Of a stretch of DNA of 64,000 bases, positions 48,501-60,601 are shown piece after piece. Made by a program: the position numbers and the translations under genes. Position 1 is the stretch's first letter. Each line of letters starts with the position of its first letter. This stretch comes from Rusavskia elegans. Lineage: Eukaryota; Ascomycota; Lecanoromycetes; Teloschistales; Teloschistaceae. The stretch is taken from the NCBI GenBank assembly GCA_011316305.1, contig SAUG01000055.1, positions 248,001 to 312,000 on the forward strand, read 5' to 3'. The notes below the pieces were generated by a model. That model saw nothing but the letters and a program-made list of their open reading frames with translations, searched no databases and was not told the DNA's origin.

Positions 48501-49190
48501 TCGAAATCAATCAACCACGCTCTCAAGGTCACAGTGAAGCAGTCCCACTTCGGAAACAGGCTTGAGTACCACATCTATGCCGCCACTGCCAAACGAACTT
48601 CCTTTCTCAATCCAGTATGTTGAAGTCAGATCAGACGAGCCTTTAGCACGCCAACCTTGTCCCAGGGACCTTACACCGGCCGCAACCTCTACAAACCACG
48701 GATGTGCTCTCAGTTTACTGCGCGGCAAACATGCTCTCATCTATCTCCTGCGACACTGGACACTCTTCTGGCAAGATACCCAGCCACAGCTTTTCAACCA
48801 ATCTATACATCAGGCCATGAACAACCATTCGATAATTCAGCACGTGGGGAAGAGAGGGCAGACAATCCATCCTTGCCTGGGTCAAACATCCCTGAAATCA
48901 GAGGTCTTGATCCTGTACCATCCGTGAAGTTACCAGCATTGTGCTTCTCAGCCCTCAATCAACTCAGAGCAAGGAGGAGCACCATATCACACCTGAGCAC
49001 GAGAGCACGCTCTCGCCAGACAAGAAATATCTTCTTAGGACTCACGCGCCGGAGCACACTTCAGCCTAAAGCTTTTCCTCCAACCTCCTCTTGCCCTCCG
49101 ACTCTCTTCACCATAACGTGTTTCGCCCATGGCCTGCGGCGCCTGCCGTGCTATCCTCCATGCCATGTCGTCTTCAATGTGCCATCGAGG
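48501..49190. promoter_or_regulatory. Upstream region of the valyl-tRNA synthetase gene
   Basis: About 690 bp. The synthetase reading frame stays open upstream of its ATG for more than 500 bp (48657 onward), with an in-frame ATG at 48702. The segment just upstream of the ATG is rich in Arg, Ser and Thr and poor in acidic residues, as expected if a longer mitochondrial form is made from an upstream start. Confidence 0.4.
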
Positions 49191-52100
49191 ATGGCCCACA
49201 CACAGGCTTTGGAGAAGCCTATAAGCGAGGAGCAGCGGCTCGAGCTTGAAAAGTTCGCTGATAAGAGGGAGGAGCAAGCACAGCGGGCGCAGCAACAACA
49301 ACCCTCTGGTGTTCCCAAGAAGAAGCCTGGGAGGCAGGGTGCTCCTGCTGTCGAATCGAAAGATTGGGTGGAGGAGACACCAGCTGGACAGAAAAAAGTT
49401 TTGAAACCATTGGACAATGGCTTCCACAAGGTGTACCTATCGAAGGTAGTCGAATCGGCCTGGTACAGCTTCTGGGAGGCCCAAGGACTTTTCCAACCAC
49501 GAACAGAGAAAGATGGCAGCCTCAAGCCGAAAGGCAAATACGTTATCGCTATCCCGCCGCCCAATGTATGGAATCAGCATGTATTGATAGCATGGTCAAC
49601 TGCTAACGCTAGTCACAGGTGACGGGTAGACTACATATCGGCCACGCCCTGGCACTCTCGTTAGAAGACACCCTTATCAGGTGGCATCGTATGCGACAGT
49701 TCTCAACACTTTACATCCCCGGCTGCGATCATGCAGGTATTGCGACCCAAGCTGTCGTCGAGAAGCAGCTTGCCAGATACCCGAAAGATGGCAAGTTTAA
49801 AAGGCAAGATTTCAGTCGGGCTGAATTCGTACAACTATGTCAGGACTGGAAGGGGATTCACCATCAAGCAATCAATGAGACGATACGCAGACTCGGTATC
49901 TCTGTAGACTGGTCGCGCGAAGCCTTTACAATGAGTCCGCAGTTGTCCAAAGCGGTCACTGAGGCCTTCGTACAGCTACACTCAGAGGGCCTCATCTACC
50001 GAGCCAACCGGCTGGTACATTGGTCGTGCCGCCTATCCACGGCTTTATCCACAACTGAAATCGATCATAAAGAGCTCGAAGGGACGACAAAGCTTGACGT
50101 GCCAGGCTATGATAAGAACATTGAGTTTGGAACTCTCGCGTATTTCAAATATCCGATTGAGGGCTCCGATCAGACAATCGAAGTTGCAACAACAAGACCA
50201 GAAACGATGCTAGGTGATACTGGTATTGCTGTGCATCCTCAGGACGACCGATACAAAGATTTTGTCGGCAAAACTGTGCAACACCCCATCATCCCTGACA
50301 GAAAGTTGAGGATCGTCGCCGACGAGTATGTTGACAGCAAGTTCGGTACTGGCGCAGTCAAGTTGACACCTGCTCATGATTACGATGACTTCAAGCTCGG
50401 CAAGAAACATGACCTGCCATTCATCAATATTCTGAACGAGGACGGTGTTCTCAATAACAACGCTGGTCCCTATGCCGGAGAGAAAAGATTCAACGCGAGA
50501 TACGGTGTTATCGAGGAACTCAAGAAGCTCGGCCTCTATACGAGACAAGAGCCAAGCAAGATGATTGTTCCGATATGCAGCCGATCGGGGGATATTATTG
50601 AGCCGCTTCTGAAACCCCAATGGTGGATGAAAACGGAGCCGTTGACGAAACCTGCTATAGCAGTGGTTGAAAGTGGCGAACTCGTCATTCGACCGGAGGT
50701 ACAGAAGCGAGTGTACTTGCAATGGTTGCGAGACACCGAGGACTGGTGCCTGTCGAGACAACTGTGGTGGGGCCATCAGATACCGGCATATTATATCAGT
50801 ATCGAGGGTGAAGACGGGGGGAATGATACTGATGACGACTACTGGGTATGCGGGAGAACAGAACGTGAGGCCCAAGAAAAGGCAGAACGAAAATTCCCTG
50901 GCAAGAAAGTGACAATCAAACGAGACGAGGACGTGTTAGATACCTGGTTTAGCTCTGGACTTTGGCCGTTCAGTATCCTCGGATGGCCAGACAAGACGTC
51001 AGATCTCCAGAACTACTTTCCGAACACGACTATGGAGACCGGTTGGGATATTGTACCGTTCTGGGTCAGCCGCATGGTCATGCTCTCTCTGAAATTGACT
51101 GGAGAGGTACCCTTTACTGAGGTCTTCTGCCACGCTATGGTACGCGATAGGGATGGTCGAAAAATGTCAAAATCACACGGCAATGTTATTGACCCTATGG
51201 ATATAGTCGACGGTATCAGCCTTGACGATCTGCATCAAAAGCTGCTGAACGGCAACCTAGCCCAAAGCGAGGTCAAGAAGGCCGAAAAGTACCAGAAGAA
51301 GGCCTTCCCACAAGGTATTCCTGAGATCGGGGCCGATGCCTTGCGGTTCTCCCTTTTGAATACTCAGTCATCTAACAGCTACATCACTATCGATATGGAG
51401 GCCATGCACCGCTACCTCAGGTTTTGTAACAAGATCTATCAGGCCACGAAGTATGTCCTTGGAAAGCTTGGCAATGATTTTGTTCCTCGTGAAAGCAGTG
51501 CTTTGACAGGAAAGGAGGGTCTGCCAGAGAGATGGATCTTGACGAAGATGAACATAGCTGCAAAACAGATAAACCAGTCACTCGAAGAGCGTGATTTCCC
51601 AAGGTCGGCCCAGGTCATTTACCAGTACTTGTACGGTGAACTGTTTGATATCTACATCGAGAACTCGAAGTCGATCATCTTAAATGGCATGCCCGAAGAA
51701 GCTCGTTCGGCTATAGATACACTCTACACCGCAATCGAATCTGGCTTGCGACTCTTGTCTCCGTTCATGCCCTTCCTAACTGAAGAGCTTTGGCAGCGGC
51801 TACCACGTAGACCAGGCGACGACACATCGTCGATCACGATCGCTGAGTATCCAGAGTATGAGTCGTCCTTTCATGACCCGAGTTCCGAGGCAGCCTACGA
51901 GCTTGTCCTGGGCTGCTCGAAAGGTATCCGTTCCCTTGTAGAGCAATATACCTTCAACGATATAGAAGTGGTCTATATCGCAGCTCTCAATCAAACGTCA
52001 TACGATACAGTGTCAGCCCAGCTCTCCGCGATCGAGTCACTCAGTCTCTATTCCAGAAACTACAAGAGACTGAATTTCAGTATCTTGAAGCCTGGAGAGA

Positions 52101-52393
52101 TCAACCCTCGTGGCTGTACAGTGTTCCCTGTTTCCGCCGACGCGAATATTTATCTTAAAGTCAAGGATGGTATACAAGATGCCGCAGAGGAGGCTAAAAG
52201 GTTGAAGGTGAAGGTAGACAAAGCAAGAAGAGAACTAACTGCTACGGATGATTTCATAGCAAACCTGAGCACAGTACAGGGCAAGGATGTCGCCGAGGCG
52301 ATGCAAACAGCCGAGATAGAGAAGCGGGATGTAGAAGCCAGATTGCGGGCGTTGGAAGAGTCCGTCAAGGATTTTGAGGACATGATAGTCTAG
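49191..52393 (+). CDS. VAS1: Valyl-tRNA synthetase
   Basis: Exons 49191-49565 and 49619-52393 are joined by a 53-nt phase-0 intron (GTATGG, branch GCTAACG, CACAG), giving 1049 residues. The class I signature is intact: PPPNVTGRLHIGHAL (HIGH) across the splice site, GCDHAGIATQ, and GRKMSKSHGNVIDP (KMSKS) near residue 640. The CP1 editing domain is present (ATTRPETMLGDTG; GTGAVKLTPAHDYDDF), and WCLSRQLWWGHQIPAYY marks the valyl clade. The C-terminus has the anticodon-binding helices and a coiled-coil arm (DAAEEAKRLKVKVDKARREL). It charges tRNA-Val in the cytosol, and in yeast the same gene also serves mitochondria. Length and motifs fit the family and there is no sign of decay, although nested transposons end about 700 bp upstream. 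Confidence 0.97.
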
Positions 52394-52469
52394 GCATCAC
52401 CTTCGTTACGTCGGAACAATCCCTACTCTACACCATCAGATATATCAGGCAGAATTGCATCGCAGATGG

Positions 52470-52839
52470 CTAGGCGGCCTTCTTTCTTTCCTTGCGCACA
52501 GTACCTGATTTCACAAGCACGTCTTCGTTCCCGTCAGCACAATGCTTTTCGTCTTCAGCAGTTCCTCCACAGGTTTTCACGATATCTACGCCAGCCGTGA
52601 TCCAATGAATTCCAATAACGGCACTGTCAAGGACTCACAGTTAGTTCCTCTCTTGCGTCAGGTGCCACACTATTGGTCTATCGATCTTCGGGTGCACAGA
52701 ATTACGGCACAGCCAGGATGTTCATAGCGACTATGGCTTCTTTCGAAATTCTATTCTGCGAAACAACGGTGACTCCATACTTGCGTCGGATGTCATATCT
52801 GTTTGCTTCAATCAAACATATCAACAGTAGTATTTTCAC
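52470..52839 (-). CDS. Fragment of a BRCT-like protein, C-terminal part
   Basis: On the minus strand, exon 52839(?)-52706 joins exon 52623-52470 across an 82-nt intron (donor GTAATT, branch ACTAACT, acceptor GACAG). The joined frame reads YGVTVVSQNRISKEAIVAMN, then VIGIHWITAGVDIVKTCGG, and ends in a basic tail, VRKERKKAA, before TAG. The alternation of beta strand, helix and a W-I motif resembles the C-terminal half of a BRCT repeat; this is pattern recognition only. The upstream start is not clear because a stop lies at 52851-52849, so either more exons exist or the gene is a remnant. It ends 77 bp from the end of VAS1 in convergent orientation. Confidence 0.35.
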
Positions 52840-52851
52840 GTTGGAACATCA

Positions 52852-53850
52852 TATTGCGAGCATGGGCTACGGGTGCTGGGACGGTTGTTGTGAGCCAATT
52901 ACGAGTACGTCATGCCAACCACCCATTCAGGTTGATCCAGGTACCATCCACCCCTTCATGTGTACATATAGGCGCTCTTTCCCCTAGCTAGTTCAATCGA
53001 TCAAGGGTTCCATTCACCAGGCTATGAGCCCGGCAGCTCACCTGATCTTCTATAAATGGTTATATTCAAGCCTATATATGAATCATCCTATTCGAATTTC
53101 GATAACAATATCTAATAACTAAGTCTGACATCCTTTATCACGAAACTTTCTCAATTACAAGATCCCCAATCCACCTACCCACTCCCTCACAAGAATCGAA
53201 TCCCCAAGCGTATTTCTAATCCACCCACAGATTTGTCCCCAGAGTTCTGGAGTCCATACGCAGAGTAATGAGGCCGATAAGATCATGTCTGCGCAGCGGA
53301 GCGGCGGTGGAAGGTTCCTTAATGAGAAACCCAAGGCAAAAGAACGGGGCGAGCAAAAGTAGATGCACTGCGCCAAGTGCGGTCCAAGACAGGGAGCTTC
53401 GCATGTAAGCAGCGGTAGTATAGAGAGGCAGATAGGGTATAGAGAGCGATATTAGAGCAAGTTATATGGAGTGGCAATAAAGCTCTTATCGTGACTTTAA
53501 CAACAATATAAAATTAGAAAGGTCGATGACGTTCATCCCTACGATGGCGCACACGCTTTATACCTTTGGTGTCATACACCTAAAGTACCCTTTTCCTACG
53601 GACCTGTCAACAAGCCTCTGTCATAGGGCGGACCCTCTTTGTGCAGCTATAAAGACAGTTGTTAGGTACCCTTTTCACGCACCCTGCGTCTACTATACTG
53701 CAGACTTGTACTTCAGTAGCTATTGGTGTTTTTCCGCCAATGAACCAACGTTGCAACCAAGATATCCCAACCAATCTTGCTGTTGGATTGTCGACATGGT
53801 TATAGGATATGTTTTCCGCCATGAAACGGAGAGGAATGCCTGTCCGAGTG
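52852..53850. other. Intergenic, no convincing gene
   Basis: About 1 kb. It may hold upstream exons of the BRCT-like fragment, but I could not connect any. Other frames are short and unrecognised. Confidence 0.3.
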
Positions 53851-53859
53851 CTTCTTGTG

Positions 53860-54450
53860 GAGGCAGGGCCGTTACCCGGAAGATCATCCTAACCAACTGG
53901 AGTCGTAGTATGCGCTCGCGATAGCATATCAGGTAAATGGTCAGGTGAAAGAGGCAGTCAAGCTACTTAAAAGGGTCGTCGAAATACAAAAAAAAGTCCT
54001 TGATGGAAGATCATCCCGACAGAGGGCAGGTGGGCGGGTAAATGAGGCAGTTAAGCTGCTCGAGCATGTCGTTATAATTGAGGAAAAGCTACTTAAGGCG
54101 GATCATCCCAACCGACTGGCATCGCAACACGAGCTCGCGGTAGCATATCGGGCAGACAGGCAAATAAAAGAGGCAGTTAAGCTACTCGAACAGGTCGTCG
54201 AGATAAAGGAAAAGGTGCTTAGGGAAGATTATTGCTACCGACTAGTGTAGCAGCACGAGCTCGCAGTATCATATTGGGAAGATGGGCGGGTAGAAGAGGG
54301 AGCTAAGCTACTCGAATATGTTGTCGCTATAGACAAAAAGGGGCTTAGGAAAGATCATCCAGACCGACTGATATCGGAACGTGCGCTTTTCGAATTGCAG
54401 GCAGAGCGGTGCGGACGCCGTCCCATCGGGACTGCTATCCCAATTTGAGG
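53860..54450 (+). pseudogene. TPR-repeat remnant of a fungal NLR-type protein
   Basis: Five diverged units of a 42-residue repeat can be read, with the pattern ANGQVKEAVKLLEHVV, VLREDHPDRLAS and QHELAVAY. Examples are VKEAVKLLKRVVEI, VNEAVKLLEHVVIIEEKLL, IKEAVKLLEQVVEIKEKVL and VEEGAKLLEYVV. In-frame stops interrupt it (after QLES, and at YRLV), and one unit is about 33 bp short. Such arrays are the C-terminal sensor of fungal NB-ARC or phosphorylase-like TPR proteins. No nucleotide-binding domain is found upstream, so only the tail remains. Confidence 0.75.
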
Positions 54451-55617
54451 AAGCACTAGTCCAATGTCGTTTGGCTATCAGGGTTATGGATCTATGTGAT
54501 CTCCTTGTGTAGGGAGGCTACGTCCTTCATCTCGGTGACCTTGACACTCGAATGGAGATTGGGACCGGTAAGGCTCAATCGTAGTAGCTGGCCAAGCAGA
54601 TACCTTTCCCTCTCCATGGACATGGGACAATCATGAGGACGAAGGAAAACAGGTCCAATGGGGGGGTTTTGCAGTACGTGATGCCGCATCCGCCTGGGTT
54701 GACCCGCGACTGTACGGACGATTCCGGGCTCCACTACTATATTCCTAGTATGCTTGAAGCATGCATCTCTGCTTCCTGCCGTATGGGCCGTACATCATTC
54801 TTGCTGCGTTGCCATCCAAACGACTCTGTTAGAGACATGGCTGAGAGATTGCGAGTGGCTCGGATCTCGTGAGGAGAGACGAGCCAGGCAATGACTGGAG
54901 CTCTAGGAGAGAACAATTGTTCTCGGTTTCAATGCCCATTTTCCCGGTCCCGCGTCTATTGAAATTAGGCGAAGCGCGCTAGGCTCAGTGGGAGGCTTCA
55001 ATGCGGGAGTCGTCCATGTTCTAGATAAGAGTGTGCAGATGAAAGGAGGATGGATCCCGAAAGAACAGGTCCAATAGGCCGAGCGAGGTATTCCGGACGT
55101 AAAAAACCAGGCTCTTGACTCATGAACTCCGAAGTGAAGAGGCACTTTACGAGCAAAGATTACCGTCGCCCTACCCACTGGTAAAGGTGAGGATATCTTC
55201 GAACACCAAGATAGCATGTCACAGTCCTTAGTGAGCAATAGCCTGGCCAATGTGATCAAATCTCAACGGCTGTGGGGTATGTACGGGTACTGACAATCTG
55301 CCAGCCGCGTTGATAAGCTACTGCATGCATCTGGCTACCCCTACGCCCGTAGCTGGTATCCGACAAGTAGCATGCAGTCTGACCGAATCGGCCATGCACA
55401 AGGTTTGCCTGAAAGATGTGTTCATGTTAAGTTGCATCGACCCGCCTCTTTTCGTCGCTGCAATTCCCACCCAGACTCTATTTGCATTTGGCTGCTCCTA
55501 CGAAAACCCTGTATCCAGTTTACCTCAAGCTACGGTATCTATTCCCACACTGCGGTTTGTGCAAGTTGCAATACGTCAGTTCTTTCTCAACAATCCACAA
55601 AGGCCCAGTTCTACGGC
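54451..55617. other. Intergenic, no convincing gene
   Basis: About 1.2 kb between the TPR pseudogene and the secreted-protein gene. The reading frame of the next gene stays open upstream to 55372, but that part has no signal peptide and is taken as leader. Confidence 0.35.
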
Positions 55618-57675
55618 ATGTCTCAGAAGCGCGAACAGAGCTTTGAAAGTCGAATCCTCTGCTTTCTGCTGCTGTTGCCTGTGATACTTGGTCAGACAAA
55701 AAACAAATTATATTCTATCAAACCTCGTGTAGGTTACGATGCTTTCGTCCTGGCCCCAGCGTACAACGGATCGGTTTGGTGGCACCTCGACAGAGACTTC
55801 GACCTTGCCAGCGCTTACTCTCAGAGCAGTCCGAAGGGCAGATCAATACTTAGGTGGACCTACACTCCTGCAACGCCGCCAAAACCTGATTCAGAATATT
55901 ATGATTCCGAACTTGTCTCCACCATCTCAACCCTTTACTCGGTTTTTACAAGGCATGACTCGGTGATCCAATCTTCTCAGGATACCTCTGAGGTGTTCTG
56001 CCAGCAACAGTACTCTTGCCTCCTTCATGCGATGCTGGGCTCTGTCGACACACCTGAGGGGATTACAAGAAGCTTCCAGTGGTGTATAAATGAGAAGTAC
56101 AACATTTTCTTAAACCACAGCGACTATACTCAATGTGACATCCTACTAACCGATTTCTCAAGAAACGCGGGTGGCGGATGGAGGGACGTGGGAGCTTGCA
56201 GCTCTGTGGACTGGCAATTGATTCAAGAGAATTGGAAGGCTCAGTCTACAGACGATTGCCTGCAGACAGCGCTGGATGGTGGCGTTGATTATGATGGTGT
56301 GTACTGGGGAGGCCGAGAAGAGGGTGAGACGGTTGCCGAGGCGTTGGGGCGACAGTTTTGGAATATCGGTGGGAACACATGCACGATCAGAAACCCTTGC
56401 GAGCCTGAGCTAGAGTGCTCGAAGATTGGTTCGTTTACCGCTGTGGGATTGGGAAATTACGTGAAGCCAATAAGAATACCTTGGGTATTGTTTATGAGCT
56501 CAGCTCTTAAGAACATCAACAGGCAACTTCGAAACCAGTACGACGAACTAAAGGACGCCATTGAAAGCCTGGCCTTAGATACCTTCTCTATCGATAACTT
56601 CTTCCCCAAGAAAAGTCAAGACTTTGCGCTTCAAAACAGTCTAGCCGGCATAGGTGGCTTGTTTTCGATCTTGGGAGGGTTCGTACCAGTTGCTGGACCA
56701 GCGATCGCTGCTGCGGGCACCATTGCCTCTGGAGTTGGTACATTTATAGCAAATTCCATTGCCGCGTCCAGTGATCCCCTTGAAGCACAGAAGGTGTTCT
56801 CACAGAAGGTCCTCGATATCTACAACGGATCTCTTCACGCTATGGATGATCTCGTTGAAAAGCTCTTCAAAGGTGACCCAATACCAGAGACAGGTCCTGG
56901 AAATTTTACGATCATTGATATGATGAAGAATGGTACTTGGGTTGATCCAAAAGCCCTGACTAAGGTAAGTGATCTTAATAATAAGCTCAAGGTAGAAGCT
57001 CTGTCGCGATCCATCGACTCGCTGTGGAAAACACGTCCCAGCAACAAGATGTGGGTTCTCTTTACAGATCTTGGAGACGACAATGCAAACTCAACAACAT
57101 GTGACAATGGTACGTCGCTCCTTTCATATTGATTGCTTCAGAGAACCAGTGTTTGGGGGCTATGACATAGAGGTTATGCATAACACTTTGTACTGTTGCA
57201 TCTGATTACCTCTTCAGATCACATGACAACGCGGCTGACGGGTTGGATTCTTATACAGATACCACGGGCCCTCCAGACTCCAAGTACTGCGCTGATGGAG
57301 GTGTGTATTACACGTACAACTTCATCGAGCGGAGTGGCGAAGGAGGTGGCGTTGGATGGGTCTGGGGAGCCGATAAATTGCAAGCTAAAAGCCGGTATAT
57401 CGCTGAAGGTAAGGACCTGTTTAGTAGATTTCTTTTTCTGGGCATGAGCGTTGACATAATCTCCGCCTAGTGGGTGACCGAGGCGTCCGCTAAATCCTAC
57501 CGCCTGATGAAGGAGATACACCAGGACCCATTCAATTTCGACCATACATTAGGTACTCCCGCTTATTTGGCGAGAGCGTTTACCGCAGGGGAGAACCACA
57601 CCGATCTCTCCGCCTTGGTGGGACGATTCCCAGGCAGCTGGACCCTACCCGTATGCGACGCCTCAACCTGGGGGT
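55618..57675 (+). CDS. Secreted protein of unknown function, 3' end lost to a Copia insertion
   Basis: The start ATG at 55618 precedes a signal peptide (ILCFLLLLPVILG). The long first exon (to about 57109) encodes a Cys-containing N-terminal domain with potential N-glycosylation sites. It then has a Gly/Ala-rich hydrophobic stretch (ILGGFVPVAGPAIAAAG, GVGTFIANSIAA) and ends near MWVLFTDLGDD. Later exons are about 57218-57408 (DGGVYYTYNFIERSG) and 57471-57674 (WVTEASAKSYRLMKE ... GSWTLPVCDASTWG). The gene then meets a good donor GTAAGT at 57675, 40 bp before the Copia element, so the remaining exons are gone. The best splice sites agree with each other in phase but not with the conserved-looking frame of the middle exon, which suggests small indels. 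It is a distant relative of the gene at 15202, sharing layout and the GSx-LPVCD motif. I recall such proteins as a fungal DUF (possibly DUF7872); function unknown. Confidence 0.65.
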
Positions 57676-58092
57676 AAGTCTCTTGACTACCATTCATTTG
57701 GCCTTCTGAGAGCCTGTATGGCGGGATTATTATAAGAGAGTTATCTAAGTTTCTCTAAGATAGTCGCTGAGATTATATAACTTGCTTCTTTAGATAGAGT
57801 ACCTACTCTATTAGGTTTAGTATACTTTAGTAATAGCTATATTTTATAGAATTTAATAACTTTATAGATTTTACTTTTTATATATTTTAATTAATATAAT
57901 TATATATCTCTATCTAATCGTTCTAAAACTATAAATCCGAGTACTATAGACTAAAGTAATATCTAGTAGCATTTACCGGTATAGATAAATTACTTTAAGA
58001 AAAGTTATTTATCTAAATAATAAATAGAAGAATCTTTTACCGCGATATTTACTACTAGTAAAAGAAAATTTTTAAAATAGTTCTACTAAGAA

Positions 58093-60601
58093 TAGACTGG
58101 CCGTCGGATCGAGTTTCGAATCTAGATTAGCTAACCCGATCCGACCCGAATCGGGTTATAGTTAAATCTAATCCGATCCGAGTCGGATCGGATTTTTCTA
58201 TAATTCGATCCGACTCGAACCCGGATCGGAGTTAGATATCTAGATTTAATCCGCTAAAATATTAAAATCGTATATAAAAATACAATTCTAGTATTAAAAT
58301 ATAATTCATTGTATATATTATACTATCATTCCATTTAATATTAATATAATAATATATATAGATAATATATTCCTTCTAGACTATGATTTTTCGATCTATA
58401 TAACTAGTTAGATAGTTTAATATTCCTTTTTATATCTTTATTTTTATCTTTTTTTATCTTTTTATTATTATCTGCTCTCGTTTTTTCCTCTATATCTTTA
58501 TCCTAACTATTAAAATTAATATTTTTAGCTAAATCTTTATTATTTCTAAACTTAGTATTATTTTATATAGAATAGTATCTCTTTACTATCTAATTCTTTT
58601 TATTAACTTTAACGATATTATCGCTATTTTTATTTTCCTTTCTATAAAAAATTTAATATATTTATTAACTATATTTCTACTATAATTAAATACTTTAGTA
58701 GACGCCGTCTATTTTTCTAGAAGGTTTAAAATTCTAGCGGACTAAAGCTTTTAGAAGCCGGTACAATAAATTATTTATTATTAGATAAAATTAATATATT
58801 AGGGCTATATATTTCGTTAAAATTATTATATTCGGACTATTAATAGTAATATTAGATTAAAGAATATATTAGAAATTGATATTTCCGTACTAGATAGTTT
58901 TATTTATACCCGATATATTATTTTAATATATTACTTTATTCTATTCCTATTTTATCTATTTAATAGTTATCGTCTTTTCTGTATTTTCTATAAGAGTTTT
59001 AATATATAGATCGTTTTTATAATATAATACTATATATAGATCAGTATTTTATATAGTATCTATTATTCTACTATATTACTATAGATTTCTTTCTCGATTC
59101 TATAGTCTATTTTCTGATTTCTAGCGTTTTATTCTAATACGACCCTCGTTTCTATATCTATATTTTTCTAGAAATTTATTTCTTTAAATTTTTTAAAATA
59201 TTTATATATTATAATACGATCCGTATTATATTATATATAGAATTTATATTCGGTATCGGATAATTTTTTATTATATTTACGGTTTTTAACTAATTTAGAT
59301 TTTAGAAATAGTAGTTTTAATTTCGATATAGTAGATAGTATACAAAATAATATAATAGAGTAATATAATTAGTAGCTATAGAATTATCTAAAGACTCTAT
59401 ATATTATAGTAGTAAAATACGCTAGAAGTTTATAGAAATATATAGATTTATTTAAAATTTTAACCTTTTAGCTATAGTATAGCCGACGATTATCTAAATA
59501 ACTTTTTCTTACTTTTAATCTTCTATTTTTTAATAATTAACTACTATAACATGATACTAATATACTATATACCGAATTATAATTATATTTTATTCTATTA
59601 TTAGTTTTTCGTTCCTTTTATTTATTATAGCGTAATATATAGTATTTACGAATTTAAATAGAGATAATATATTAAAATAATATAATTAAACGTATAATAA
59701 CGCTAAAACTACTCTAAATAAAAAGTTAATTCCGTTCTATAAAAGTATAGCGAAGGTTCGAAGAAATAGAATTAGAAAAAGTAAAAAAAAAGATAAAAGA
59801 AATTTTTATAGTACTATAGTACCGGTAATATTCTAAAATAATATATTCTAAATAGTCTAGCTAATAATCTATTAAAAGAAATATAAATAGAAATCTAGAA
59901 CTATTACTTTTTTAAAAATCTATAGATATTAAAAGGGTTTTAAACTTTTTATTTTTAAAGTACCTTTTACTAGACTATATTACGAAATCTTTATCGATAT
60001 CGCTACTATAAATATAAATAAAGAAATTGATAGAATATAAAATATAGTATTAGTAGCTCTATAGAATATAATAGAAGGATATATAATTATTTTCCTAATA
60101 AAAAAATATATTATTTTACTATATTACTATATATATCCGACTATATTTATTTTTTATAGATTATTAACCAGCTATAATCTATATTAAACGTATTATTATT
60201 TAGTAGAAATTCGCCTGGTTTATTAAAAGGTTAATATAGAATCTAGAAGTATAGCCGGAAATATAATAATAACTAGTTAATAATATATTTTAAAAAATTA
60301 AAAGTTTTAAAAAAAAATATATATATTTATAAAATTATTTAGAAAAATATAATATTATTTATATAGTACCGGTATATAAATTAGTTTTAAATAAAATAAT
60401 ACTATTTATATTATCCGTAATTACTTTCGTATTCGACTATCTAATATAATTATAAATCGGGTCGGATCGGGTTTCTATTAGATTCTATTCTATAATCCGA
60501 CCCGATTCTCGGTTCTAATATTAGAATTCGACCCGATCCGCTAAAACTCGGGTCGGATATCCGACGATTTAACGGAAACTCGACCCGAAGTAGCCAGACT
60601 A
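58093..60601. mobile_element. hAT element (2509 bp), RIP-degraded, inside the Copia
   Basis: Left end TAGACTGGCCGTCGGATCGA and right end (reverse complement) TAGTCTGGCTACTTCGGGTC match through TAGxCTGGC and beyond with a 2-bp gap. The flanks actaagaa (58085-58092) and actaaaaa (60602-60609) form an 8-bp target duplication with one G/A difference. Both ends (about 58097-58245 and 60455-60595) are packed with GGGTCGGATCGG-like subterminal repeats. The interior is AT-saturated with no readable transposase. It is the longer member of the same family as the element at 62460. Confidence 0.8.

Noticed and set aside
54640..55100. Similar strings around AGGTCCAAT at about 54653 and 55066 as a possible duplication
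   Set aside because: Similarity does not extend beyond about a dozen bases.
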